Below, piece after piece: positions 9,400-17,363 of a stretch of DNA of 64,000 nt. Position 1 is the first letter of the stretch. Every line of letters starts with the position of its first letter. A model generated the notes under the pieces. It had not been told where the DNA came from and did no database searches. It saw nothing but the letters and a program-made list of their open reading frames with translations. Position numbers and translations under genes: made by a program. The stretch is taken from NCBI GenBank assembly GCA_000307935.1, contig AMWX01000002.1, positions 1 through 64,000 on the forward strand. The letters run 5' to 3'. This DNA comes from SAR86 cluster bacterium SAR86E (lineage in GTDB: Bacteria; Pseudomonadota; Gammaproteobacteria; Magnimaribacterales; D2472).

Positions 9400-10489
9400 C
9401 ACACCTCTCAGTCTTTATGTTCATCTGCCTTGGTGTGAAACACAATGCCCCTATTGTGATTTTTCTATAACTACTGATCCTGTAGATGGCAATGATGTAA
9501 GGCTAGCAGATGCAATCATCAAAGACATTAAACATTCTAGTGATTTAATAGCTGATAGAAAATTTAAAAGTATTTATTTTGGCGGTGGAACTCCCTCACT
9601 TGCTTCTACCCAATCAATCAAACAGATATTAAATTCTATTAGAGATAGACTGGCATCCTCTGAGATTGAGATAACTTTAGAGATGAATCCAAACGATGTG
9701 TCTGAAAAAAAAGTAGAGGAGTTATTGGGAGCGGGTATCAATCGAGTATCACTGGGTATTCAAAGTTATATTAATAAAGAATTGCAAGCTTTGGGACGCA
9801 ACCATGATCGCAAGTCTGCGATCCAAGCTACCAAAATACTCGAAGACGTCAATTCAACTATTGATTTAATCTATGGCATTGAAAAGCAAACACCTGAGTC
9901 ATTGGCTGAAAATTTAGAAATAATAATCGCTTCAAATGTAAATCACTTGTCTTTGTACCAATTAACAATTGAGCCAAATACAATTTTTTATAAAAAAGAG
10001 CTTTTGCTGCCTGATGAAGGTGCAATTGAGAAAATGGAAGTCATTGCAAAAGACCTGCTTGAAAAAAATGGTTTTGAGCAATATGAGGTTTCTTCATGGT
10101 CTAAATCAGGATATAAAAGCCAGCATAATTTAAATTATTGGCAGTTTGGTGATTTTTTAGGTGTAGGGCCAGGATCACATAGCAAAATATCAAATAAGCA
10201 AGAAATTATCAGATACAGAAAAATAAAACCCCTAGAGGGTTATATTCAAAATCAAAAGTCAGCTGACTTAAAAACGATTGTAGACGATGAGCTTGATATG
10301 GATCTTGCAATGAATCTGCTGAGAATTAAAGATGGTTTACAACATCAAGACTTACCAATTGATCTGCCTGCAAGTTTTTTAAAAAAATATCAAAAAGGCA
10401 TTGATGAAGGCTTACTTTTAAAGGATAAAATTGGAGCAACTCAAAAAGGATATCAATTCCTTAATGAAACTATTCAGTTATTTTTTTAG
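9377..10489 (+). CDS. hemW: Radical SAM heme chaperone HemW
   Basis: Up to 370 residues. The radical-SAM cluster motif CETQCPYC lies about 30 residues in, followed by YFGGGTPSL, EMNPND and RVSLGIQS blocks typical of HemW. The HemN-type C-terminal domain is present. HemW binds heme and is not a coproporphyrinogen oxidase. The start is uncertain: TTG at 9377 or 9386 and CTG at 9392 are all possible. CTG at 9392 has the best spacing from GAAGGG at 9379-9384. The gene overlaps rdgB at its 5' end and converges on trmB with a 12-base overlap. Confidence 0.93.
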   Translation: MKGLFLNNTPLSLYVHLPWCETQCPYCDFSITTDPVDGNDVRLADAIIKDIKHSSDLIADRKFKSIYFGGGTPSLASTQSIKQILNSIRDRLASSEIEITLEMNPNDVSEKKVEELLGAGINRVSLGIQSYINKELQALGRNHDRKSAIQATKILEDVNSTIDLIYGIEKQTPESLAENLEIIIASNVNHLSLYQLTIEPNTIFYKKELLLPDEGAIEKMEVIAKDLLEKNGFEQYEVSSWSKSGYKSQHNLNYWQFGDFLGVGPGSHSKISNKQEIIRYRKIKPLEGYIQNQKSADLKTIVDDELDMDLAMNLLRIKDGLQHQDLPIDLPASFLKKYQKGIDEGLLLKDKIGATQKGYQFLNETIQLFF

Positions 10490-11134
10490 AACTTTTAATA
10501 AAAACGTATGAATTGATCTGCCCTCATTTATTGCTCGCTGTTGGAAGCGAGTTATAGGCATGCCCTCATTAGAAATTTTCTTGATCAAAAAATCTTCCTT
10601 AGATTTTTCTGCTTCTTCCTCAATGGAATCAGCATAATTTTCCCAATCCGTTGAAATATAAACCGTCCCCTCTTTCCTTAAAACGTTTGCTAAAACTTTT
10701 AAAAAGTCATGCTTAATTATTCTGCGTTTATGATGTCTGGCTTTTGGCCATGGGTCGGGGCATATGATATAAATTTCATCAAAAATTTCATTTGGAATTT
10801 TTAAAAGGAGCTCGCGCACATCATCATCATAAATTTTTATATTGCTGATAGAGTTCTGAGATATGCTATTAAGAAGGCTGCCTATCCCTGAGAGATAAAC
10901 TTCTGATGCAACGACTAATGCATTGGGGTTTTTAGCTGCTAAGTATGTTGTATTTTCTCCATTACCAAAGCCTATTTCTAAAATACTTTTTTCATAGTCC
11001 TGTACTAATTCAGAGAGCTCATTGGCTTCTGAAAGATGATAGTGCTCCAAAGACTCTAAAGCGCTTTTTTGAGATGAGGTGATGCGACCAAGTCTTTTTA
11101 CAAAGCTCGCTAGGTAAGGCTTATTTTGATTAAT
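10478..11134 (-). CDS. trmB: tRNA (guanine-46-N7)-methyltransferase, apparent ATT start
   Basis: Makes m7G46 in tRNA variable loops. Core motifs: ILEIGFGNGENT (SAM site), CPDPWPKARHHKRR (catalytic Asp and tRNA site), TDWENYA and ITRFQQRAINEG. The first usual start codon (TTG 11050) would remove the conserved N-terminal block, yet the same frame stays open upstream and encodes SFVKRLGRITSSQKSALE, the counterpart of E. coli IRSFVRRQGRLTKGQ. No ATG, GTG or TTG precedes that block after the rpoH stop. ATT at 11132-11134 has AAGG nine bases upstream and gives 218 residues. The start is inferred; the function is secure. It lies 15 bases after rpoH and is probably co-transcribed. Confidence 0.85.
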   Translation of the reverse strand: MNQNKPYLASFVKRLGRITSSQKSALESLEHYHLSEANELSELVQDYEKSILEIGFGNGENTTYLAAKNPNALVVASEVYLSGIGSLLNSISQNSISNIKIYDDDVRELLLKIPNEIFDEIYIICPDPWPKARHHKRRIIKHDFLKVLANVLRKEGTVYISTDWENYADSIEEEAEKSKEDFLIKKISNEGMPITRFQQRAINEGRSIHTFLLKVLKK

Positions 11135-11149
11135 AAGAAAGTGCCTTGC

Positions 11150-12010
11150 TTAGGCTGCGTTAGACATGGCAGCTTTGAGTTTTTTCAATGCTCCATTTTC
11201 AATCTGTCTGATTCTTTCTGCAGAAACATTGTACTCATCAGCTAAATCATGAAGGGTTTCTTTCTCATCTGCTAAATACCTTCTTGCAATAATATCCTTG
11301 CTTCGATCATCGAGGCTAGATAAGGCCATTGAAAGCTCTTGTGAATTATGATCTGAGACCTCTTGGGCCTCAACAAGAATTTCTGGGCTGGATGATTTGT
11401 CTTCAAGATATTGAGATGGAGAGAGGATGTCACCTTCATCATCGCTGCCAACCGGCGCATCAAATGCGGAGTCATGGGAGGTTAAACGGTTTTCCATGTG
11501 CAAGACATCTTTCACTTCTACATTTAAATCTTCAGCTATTTTTTCAGCTTCTTCTTGTGTTAACCAATCTAAAGTTTTTTTCTTGCTTCTTAGGTTAAAG
11601 AAAAGTTTTCTTTGAGCTTTGGTTGTTGCAATTTTTACCATTCTCCAATTTTTAAGAATATATTCATGAATTTCTGCTTTGATCCAATGCACAGCAAAAG
11701 ACACAACCTTAACTCCTCTGTTAGGATCAAAACGATCAACAGCTTTCATCAACCCAACATTACCTTCTTGGATAATGTCTGCTAAGGGCAAACCATAGCC
11801 CTGATAGGATCTTGCAATATGCACAACGAATCTTAAATGTGATAAGACAAGTTGGCGTGCAGCTTCAAGATCATTGTTCTCATAAAGCTTTTGGGCTAAC
11901 TCTTGCTCCTGCTCAGCAGTCAGAATGGGAATAGCATGCACACAGGACAAATATGATTCTATGTCCTTGCCTGGAGTCGATAGCGTAATTGTTTGTAAGT
12001 CTGTACTCAT
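11150..12010 (-). CDS. rpoH: RNA polymerase heat-shock sigma factor RpoH (sigma-32)
   Basis: 286 residues. Region 1.2-2 begins at about residue 15, and region 2.4 contains SFAVHWIKAEIHEYIL. The RpoH box is seen as TTKAQRKLFFNLRSKKK at about 129-145, which separates RpoH from RpoD and RpoS. Region 4 ends with the HTH-like LADEYNVSAERIRQIENGALKKLKAAM. It directs transcription of chaperone and protease genes on heat or misfolding stress. A TATAAT sequence lies a short way upstream (12033-12038), so the leader would be very short; the long thermosensor leader of E. coli is not evident. Confidence 0.97.
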   Translation of the reverse strand: MSTDLQTITLSTPGKDIESYLSCVHAIPILTAEQEQELAQKLYENNDLEAARQLVLSHLRFVVHIARSYQGYGLPLADIIQEGNVGLMKAVDRFDPNRGVKVVSFAVHWIKAEIHEYILKNWRMVKIATTKAQRKLFFNLRSKKKTLDWLTQEEAEKIAEDLNVEVKDVLHMENRLTSHDSAFDAPVGSDDEGDILSPSQYLEDKSSSPEILVEAQEVSDHNSQELSMALSSLDDRSKDIIARRYLADEKETLHDLADEYNVSAERIRQIENGALKKLKAAMSNAA

Positions 12011-12032
12011 ATATATGTTTTACTAATAACCA

Positions 12033-12038
12033 ATTATA
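12033..12038 (-). promoter_or_regulatory. Candidate -10 element of the rpoH promoter
   Basis: Read on the minus strand this is TATAAT, a perfect -10 hexamer, with its 3' end 22 bases from the rpoH ATG. No convincing -35 box is visible at 16-18 base spacing, so only the -10 is supported. If used, the mRNA leader would be roughly 15-20 bases. Confidence 0.35.
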
Positions 12039-12063
12039 ACTCATAGTTATTCAGAACAGATAA

Positions 12064-12879
12064 TTATAGCAAATTTTTACTAAAACCACCTATTAAAGAC
12101 AAAATTGCCTTTTTTTCGTTCAAATTACTTATTGCAATGAACATAGGATTTAATATGCTATCTTTTTTCCCATATTCAAGGGGTTTGTGGTTCTCTATTT
12201 GAAAAATCCCTCCCCCTCTAGATCGGAGCACAGCATCAGCTGCAGCAATATCCCATTCAGAAGTTGGCCCAAATCGTGGATAAATATCAGCTTTTTTGTC
12301 TGCCAAAGCACAGATTTTAAGAGAACTGCCTTTAGATATAATTTTCAATCTTTTTCTTTTTTTATCTAAAAAATTTAAAAAAGCAGTATCTATAACTGTT
12401 CTATGGCTTCTGCTGGAAACTATACGAAGGATTGTTCGTTTTTTAGCATCAGCCTTCTTTTTCTGAGTTGTCTGATTTGCAACGCCTGACCAAACTCTAT
12501 CAAAAGCAGGGGCGCCAACCACGCCCAGAATAGGTTTGCCATTTTGAATAAGTGCAATGTTGGTTGTGAACTCATCGGATTTATTGACAAACTCTTTAGT
12601 GCCATCGATGGGATCGATTATCCAAAACTCTTCAGCAGGCTTATAATTTTTTTGCTTGAAACTCTCTTCTGAAACAACTGGAATGTCAGGAAAGTGTTTC
12701 TTCAAAAACTTAACTATGACTTTGTGCGCATACATATCTGCAGCTGTCACTGGAGACCCATCTTTCTTTTCTTGTGCGTTTGATCTTGGATTCTGATAAA
12801 TTTTAAGAATCTCGGGAAATAAACTACGCGTTAATTCCTCTAATTGAGGGATAATAAGTTCTAAATTTTTAGATAACAT
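12064..12879 (-). CDS. cysQ: 3'(2'),5'-bisphosphate nucleotidase CysQ
   Basis: 271 residues, inositol-monophosphatase superfamily. Metal-site motifs are VVSEES, WIIDPIDGTKEF and the C-terminal SEWDIAAADAVL. DGSPVTAADMYAH near residue 46 is typical of CysQ. It removes 3'-phosphoadenosine 5'-phosphate formed in sulfate activation or by carrier-protein turnover. ATG at 12879 aligns with the E. coli CysQ N-terminus; the frame stays open to 12963 but that would overlap the divergent HAD gene. The start lies 7 bases from that of the opposite gene and no Shine-Dalgarno is seen. Confidence 0.93.
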   Translation of the reverse strand: MLSKNLELIIPQLEELTRSLFPEILKIYQNPRSNAQEKKDGSPVTAADMYAHKVIVKFLKKHFPDIPVVSEESFKQKNYKPAEEFWIIDPIDGTKEFVNKSDEFTTNIALIQNGKPILGVVGAPAFDRVWSGVANQTTQKKKADAKKRTILRIVSSRSHRTVIDTAFLNFLDKKRKRLKIISKGSSLKICALADKKADIYPRFGPTSEWDIAAADAVLRSRGGGIFQIENHKPLEYGKKDSILNPMFIAISNLNEKKAILSLIGGFSKNLL

Positions 12880-12886
12880 TTCATTA

Positions 12887-13537
12887 ATGGTAAAACTTAA
12901 TTCTACCACTGCAATTCTCTCAGATCTTGATGGAGTGATCTTAAATCTTGAGTACGATATCAAGTTTTGGGAATTCTGGTTACCTGAGCATGTGGCCAGC
13001 CAATCAAATCAAAATCTAGAAGAAATTAAAACAAAGATACAGGCAGAAATTGATGCCCAAAGAGGAACTCTGAATTTTTATAACCTAAATTATTGGGATG
13101 ATTTGTTGAATGTTGACTGCATGAAAATAATTAGAGAACAAGAAGAGAAGTGCTCTTACTTAGAAGGTTCTTATGAAGCTTTACAAAGATTATCAACCTT
13201 GAAAAACCCTAAGCATATTTTGACCAATGGAGATCCAAGAGCTCAGGAATACAAGGCTGAGACTCAAAACTTCCTAGAATTTTTTGATTCCATTTTTTAT
13301 AGCATGCAAGCCGGCTATTCTAAAGAGCAAAAAGAATTCTGGGCTTTGGCAAGGCATAATTTAAATTTGGATTTCGAGGATGCGATATTTATTGATGATG
13401 ATTTTAAGGTGGTCACAGCTGCAATTAAAGCGGGGATCAAACAAGTAGCCTGGATTACCCCAGGCAAAAATAGGATTCTCCAAAATGGAATTGAGACATT
13501 TCCAAGCCTAGCTGACTTAGTTAACGCAATTAGCTGA
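12887..13537 (+). CDS. HAD-superfamily hydrolase, IA subfamily (nucleotidase-like)
   Basis: 216 residues. HAD motif I is ILSDLDGVIL at about 11-20, motif II is HILTNGDP, and motif IV is AIFIDDDFKVV. An alpha-helical cap lies between motifs I and II, as in YjjG-type nucleotidases and phosphoglycolate phosphatases. The substrate is unknown. It is divergent from cysQ with a 7-base gap and converges on the alkaline phosphatase gene with a 21-base overlap. All four genes from 12064 to 15506 hydrolyse phosphate esters, which suggests nucleotide or phosphate recycling. Confidence 0.85.
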   Translation: MVKLNSTTAILSDLDGVILNLEYDIKFWEFWLPEHVASQSNQNLEEIKTKIQAEIDAQRGTLNFYNLNYWDDLLNVDCMKIIREQEEKCSYLEGSYEALQRLSTLKNPKHILTNGDPRAQEYKAETQNFLEFFDSIFYSMQAGYSKEQKEFWALARHNLNLDFEDAIFIDDDFKVVTAAIKAGIKQVAWITPGKNRILQNGIETFPSLADLVNAIS

Positions 13538-14653
13538 ATCTAGATTCTCATAATCCAGAGCCTGCAGAATACGCTCGAAGATTTCTGTGTTATCCATCAC
13601 CCCACTAAAAAGTTCTGCGCCTGGACCATACGCATAAATATTTATCGGTGACAGGTCATGACTGCCAGTGGTCCATTGCGCTCTTAAATTTGAACCCCTT
13701 GGGCGCTGCAATACCAAGCCTCCGGTAGCATGATCCGCTGTAACAAGAATGAGGGTGTCTTGATTTTCAATAGCAAAATCTGTCGCAGCCTGAACAGTTG
13801 CATCAAAATCAGCAAATTCAATTAGCATGTACTGAACATTATTATCGTGTCCTGCCCAATCGATTTGACTGCCTTCAGACATTAAAAAAAAACCATTGCA
13901 ATTTTGAGATTTATTTTCAAGAAAGTTCAGTGCAACCTGAGTCATCTCAAGCTGCGATGGAGTTCCTAGTCTTCTATCAAAACCATCTTCAGCGAAGAGT
14001 CCAATCACCTGCTCTTTTGAATTGAGCAATGAGGAATCTAATAGCGTCTTCTCAAAGATCATAAAAGGGCTGTCTTCAGATGAAACATCAAAAAATTCTT
14101 GGCCTCCACCTAACGCAATATCTATATCGGAATCAACGAGCATTTTTGCAATTTCTTTCTCTTTGTAACGGCTATCAATGTGCGCATAAAAAGCCGCAGG
14201 TGTTGCATGAGTGATAGATGAAGTTGCCACCAAGCCAGACTTATAACCTTTCGTGCTTAATAGCTCTGGAATAGTTGGAAGAAATTTCTTCTCAGCGTCA
14301 ACTGCCAAGTACCTATTTTTTGTTTTGACTCCTGTTGCCCAGGTTGTGGCTGAAGCTGCTGAATCAGTATAAAGACTGTCTGAAGAGTGATTGTAGACAA
14401 TCCCCGTGATGGGAAAATTTTCAAAAGATAATCTATGATCAGCTCCGCCAGTTGCAAATTTTGCTAATGCGACTTGATTGGGGCCCATGCCATCTCCAAT
14501 CAATAAAATAATATTTTTTGCTGTGGGCGCTGTTGAGCGTTCAAGTGTTACAGGTGGTTCTGTATCAGAGCCAATAGCAACCAACTCAATATTATCCCCA
14601 GACCCGCAGGCATAGAGCACAAAGGTGCTTAGGATAAGCAAAGATTTTTTCAT
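13517..14653 (-). CDS. Alkaline phosphatase (PhoA family) lipoprotein
   Basis: 378 residues from the ATG at 14653. The start was chosen because MKKSLLILSTFVLYAC is a clean lipoprotein signal with lipobox LYAC (Cys16); the open frame upstream overlaps the next gene. Metal and catalytic motifs: LLIGDGMG (Asp54), YTDSAASAT with nucleophile Ser98, SEGSQIDWAGHDN and TADHATGG. It should release phosphate from monoesters at the cell surface. It lies 4 bases downstream of an acid phosphatase gene in the same direction. No pho box was identified. Confidence 0.94.
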   Translation of the reverse strand: MKKSLLILSTFVLYACGSGDNIELVAIGSDTEPPVTLERSTAPTAKNIILLIGDGMGPNQVALAKFATGGADHRLSFENFPITGIVYNHSSDSLYTDSAASATTWATGVKTKNRYLAVDAEKKFLPTIPELLSTKGYKSGLVATSSITHATPAAFYAHIDSRYKEKEIAKMLVDSDIDIALGGGQEFFDVSSEDSPFMIFEKTLLDSSLLNSKEQVIGLFAEDGFDRRLGTPSQLEMTQVALNFLENKSQNCNGFFLMSEGSQIDWAGHDNNVQYMLIEFADFDATVQAATDFAIENQDTLILVTADHATGGLVLQRPRGSNLRAQWTTGSHDLSPINIYAYGPGAELFSGVMDNTEIFERILQALDYENLDSANCVN

Positions 14654-14657
14654 TAAA

Positions 14658-15506
14658 TTACCTGCTGGGTTCCAGTGATTCAAGGCGAGTTTTATGCACT
14701 TCATCAGGAGATAGCGAATAATCAAAATCATATAATGCTCCCTCCCAATCGCCGTAAGCAATGTTTTGAAGCATGAACCACTTTACTCCCCAATAATCAG
14801 CATAATCTTTAACAATGTTAGCTCGATTGCTCGGACTTAAATTATTGTCTTTAGCATCAACAAAATCTCCCAAGTTGTCTCCGACCATCAGGAGAACTCT
14901 GTATTCATTGCCAATCAGTTTCCTTCTTGGGCCCTTATCAGAGTCCCAGTTATTTTCTCCTCGCATTAAAACAGTATCCATGGTCTGATCCCAGTGAATG
15001 CTGAGCTTGGTGAGATTTTTTTGGGTTGCTTCTTTTAACTCCACCACTCGATTCGTAACATAAAAAATTGTTACGTCTTTTGAAGCAGCGTAATTCAAAA
15101 AGTTTTTTGCTCCAGGAACCTCGGTAGCGGCTGCCTCTTTGCCCCAGCTAACCCACCCCTCTGGATACTTGGTACCATCAAGGATCATACGGGCTTCATA
15201 GGCAGTATTATCTAGAACTGTCTCGTCGACATCGACTATGATGGCTGGCTTCTTACCTTGAATATTTTGCCCTGGTAAAGCACTCCAAGCGGGATCTGCT
15301 AATGCATTGTCTAGCGCTTGCTTCGCTGATTGGAAAGTTTGAAGGCTGCCAGCTAGCCTTTCAGCAGCCGTCTGCTGATAGAGAACTGACATAATATTTT
15401 GTTCTTTTAGATCTCTGACATCTTTTTTTGAACCCTCTGCAAAAACAATTTCTGTTGTCATCAGAGCGTTTAGAAGAAATAAACTTTGCCAGAGACGTGC
15501 TTTCAT
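14658..15506 (-). CDS. Secreted HAD acid phosphatase, e(P4)/class C-like 5'-nucleotidase
   Basis: 282 residues with an N-terminal signal peptide of about 23 residues (cleavage near VFA-EG) and no lipobox cysteine. The HAD motif I of class C acid phosphatases is IIVDVDETVLDN with Asp92 and Asp94. FYVTNR is motif II and LLMVGDNLGDF is motif IV. In Haemophilus the related lipoprotein e(P4) dephosphorylates NMN and other nucleotides for uptake. Forms a two-gene run with the alkaline phosphatase downstream. Close family recognition is firm; the substrate is inferred. Confidence 0.92.
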   Translation of the reverse strand: MKARLWQSLFLLNALMTTEIVFAEGSKKDVRDLKEQNIMSVLYQQTAAERLAGSLQTFQSAKQALDNALADPAWSALPGQNIQGKKPAIIVDVDETVLDNTAYEARMILDGTKYPEGWVSWGKEAAATEVPGAKNFLNYAASKDVTIFYVTNRVVELKEATQKNLTKLSIHWDQTMDTVLMRGENNWDSDKGPRRKLIGNEYRVLLMVGDNLGDFVDAKDNNLSPSNRANIVKDYADYWGVKWFMLQNIAYGDWEGALYDFDYSLSPDEVHKTRLESLEPSR

Positions 15507-15551
15507 AGATTCAAGCTATTATAATTTTTTGTTTAGAAATCTATTGTAGCC

Positions 15552-15716
15552 ATGAGTAAAGAAATAATCACCAAATTAAATGAGTTAGATAATGGGCTGA
15601 AAAAACTTAGCACCGAGAGAAAAGTAGTTCTCCCCCATCACAAAACCTTTGAGTTAGTCGATGAACTAAGAGAGATAGTTCAAAACATAAAAAATGAGGT
15701 AGGTTCGAATGACTAA
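15552..15716 (+). CDS. Small 54-residue protein of unknown function
   Basis: The ATG frame at 15552 encodes 54 residues, MSKEIITKLNELDNG onward. It is charged and mostly helical in character, with leucine spacing that could form a short coiled coil, and has no signal or membrane segment. Its stop overlaps the start of the dienoyl-CoA isomerase by eight bases (ATGACTAA), and that gene's Shine-Dalgarno GAGGT lies inside it. This arrangement suggests a translated leader or coupled partner. I do not recognise a family. Confidence 0.6.
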   Translation: MSKEIITKLNELDNGLKKLSTERKVVLPHHKTFELVDELREIVQNIKNEVGSND

Positions 15717-16569
15717 ATACACATGTTTTGATGTCAGCGTTAAAGACCATATAGCTCATGTAGTCATGAATCGTCCTGATGAATTTAACACTATGACAAG
15801 ATTGTTTTGGAAAGAACTGCCAGAAATAGTTAAAGATCTAGACAAAAATGCTGAGGCTCGTGTGATTCTTCTTACAGGCGAAGGCAAGCATTTTAATGCA
15901 GGCATGGATTTAGCAAATTTTGCTCCTGCAGATAAAGACGGTCCAAAAAAAGATCCTGCTCGAATGCGTGAAACTTTTTATCATGAGGTGCTGGAGCTTC
16001 AAGATACCTTTACAGCTCTAGAAGAATGTCGCATGCCCACAATTGCATCCATTCAAGGAGCATGTGTAGGCGGTGGAATTGATATGGTGGCAGCTTGTGA
16101 TATCAGGCATTGTTCATCAGATGCTTTTTTTAAAATTGCTGAAGTTGATATTGGAATTGCAGCCGATGTTGGTACTTTGCAAAGATTGCCTACCCTGATG
16201 CCAATTGGTGCAGTAAGGGAGCTTGCTTACACTGGTAGAAAGTTTCTTCCAGCTGAAGCCATGGCATTAGGCTTCATGAATAAGGTTTTTGAGACCAGAG
16301 ACGAACTTGAAAAAGGTTCGCTAGAATTAGCAAAAGAGATTGCCTCAAAATCACCGCTAGTTACTCGGGTGATTAAAAAGCAAATTAACTATGCACGCGA
16401 TCACAGCGTAAAAGAATCTCTTGATTATCATGCGGCATGGAATTCTTCATTAATTAGCGGACAAGACATGGAAGCTGCAATGAAAGCTTTTATGGAAAAA
16501 TCAAAAGCTAATTATGATGACTTAGAGCCAACACATTCATTCTGGGAAAAAGACGGGTTAGTCCCGTAA
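15709..16569 (+). CDS. Delta(3,5)-Delta(2,4)-dienoyl-CoA isomerase-like crotonase
   Basis: 286 residues, crotonase superfamily. HFNAGMDL at 61-68 and GACVGGGIDMVAACDIRH at 118-134 form the oxyanion hole and CoA site. EVDIGIAADVGTLQRLP at 145-161 matches the active-site segment of eukaryotic ECH1, with the Glu145 and Asp153 equivalents that move protons across conjugated double bonds. This points to an isomerase for odd-position unsaturated fatty acids rather than a plain enoyl-CoA hydratase. It converges on yaaA with a 12-base overlap. Confidence 0.88.
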   Translation: MTKYTCFDVSVKDHIAHVVMNRPDEFNTMTRLFWKELPEIVKDLDKNAEARVILLTGEGKHFNAGMDLANFAPADKDGPKKDPARMRETFYHEVLELQDTFTALEECRMPTIASIQGACVGGGIDMVAACDIRHCSSDAFFKIAEVDIGIAADVGTLQRLPTLMPIGAVRELAYTGRKFLPAEAMALGFMNKVFETRDELEKGSLELAKEIASKSPLVTRVIKKQINYARDHSVKESLDYHAAWNSSLISGQDMEAAMKAFMEKSKANYDDLEPTHSFWEKDGLVP

Positions 16570-17325
16570 GAACACAGGCTCTGATTCGGTCGAAAGCTTC
16601 TTAGAGTATTTGTAACCTTCAGCATCAAAATTCCTTAAATCCTCAGACTTAGTAACTTTGTTTTTGATCATCCAGTGGCTCATGTAACCTCGAGCTTTTT
16701 TGGCATAGAAACTAATAAGCTTATATTCACCATTTTTAAAATCTTTAAAAACGGGGGAGACAACTTCAACCTCTTTAGGCAGTGAGCCCACCACGGTGAA
16801 GTATTCTTTTGATGCAAGATTAACAATAAGATTAGACTTATTAGTCTTAAGTTCCTTCAAGATATTATTTTGAACTTTGTTGCCCCAGAACTCATATAGA
16901 TTTTTTCCCTTAGAGTTATGTAACTTTGTACCCATCTCTAATCGATAAGGCTTGATGACGTCTAGAGGTCTTAGCTCACCATAAAGGCCAGATAGGATCC
17001 TTAAATGTTTTTGGGCGAAGGTAATATCTTTTTTATTGAAAGTATCGGCTTGTAAACCTTGATACACATCTCCCTGAAACACAAACAGAGCTGGCTGGCT
17101 GTCAGAACTCATTTTTTTAGTTGCCGACCAGCTTTGATAGCGATCAAAATTCAATGTTGCCAACTTGTCGCTGAGCCCCATAAGTGAGGCAATATCCTTG
17201 GGCTCTTTTGTTTTCAGCTCTTTAATTAACTTGGCTGAATCAGATAAAAATGCTGGAGCAGTTGGCTCCACATCAAAATCTTTGGTGTAATCAAGGGTCT
17301 TGGCTGGTGATAATAAAACGATCAT
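16558..17325 (-). CDS. yaaA: Peroxide stress protein YaaA (DUF328/UPF0246)
   Basis: 255 residues, the standard length. The family N-terminus MIVLLSPAKTLDY is exact in pattern, and LSGLYGELRPLDVIKPYRLEMGTKL is a strong internal signature. The C-terminus has the typical FYAKKARGYMSHWMIKN. In E. coli YaaA limits free iron during hydrogen peroxide stress and binds DNA. It is transcribed away from the TRAP transporter genes across a 38-base gap that must hold both promoters. Confidence 0.96.
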   Translation of the reverse strand: MIVLLSPAKTLDYTKDFDVEPTAPAFLSDSAKLIKELKTKEPKDIASLMGLSDKLATLNFDRYQSWSATKKMSSDSQPALFVFQGDVYQGLQADTFNKKDITFAQKHLRILSGLYGELRPLDVIKPYRLEMGTKLHNSKGKNLYEFWGNKVQNNILKELKTNKSNLIVNLASKEYFTVVGSLPKEVEVVSPVFKDFKNGEYKLISFYAKKARGYMSHWMIKNKVTKSEDLRNFDAEGYKYSKKLSTESEPVFLRD

Positions 17326-17363
17326 GGTTCTTATTTTAACTAAATCTCTTTAATATACATAGC

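Noticed and set aside
9377-10489. Oxygen-independent coproporphyrinogen oxidase HemN
   Set aside because: Length of about 370 residues, the N-terminal motif pattern and the place after rdgB fit HemW, a heme-binding chaperone.
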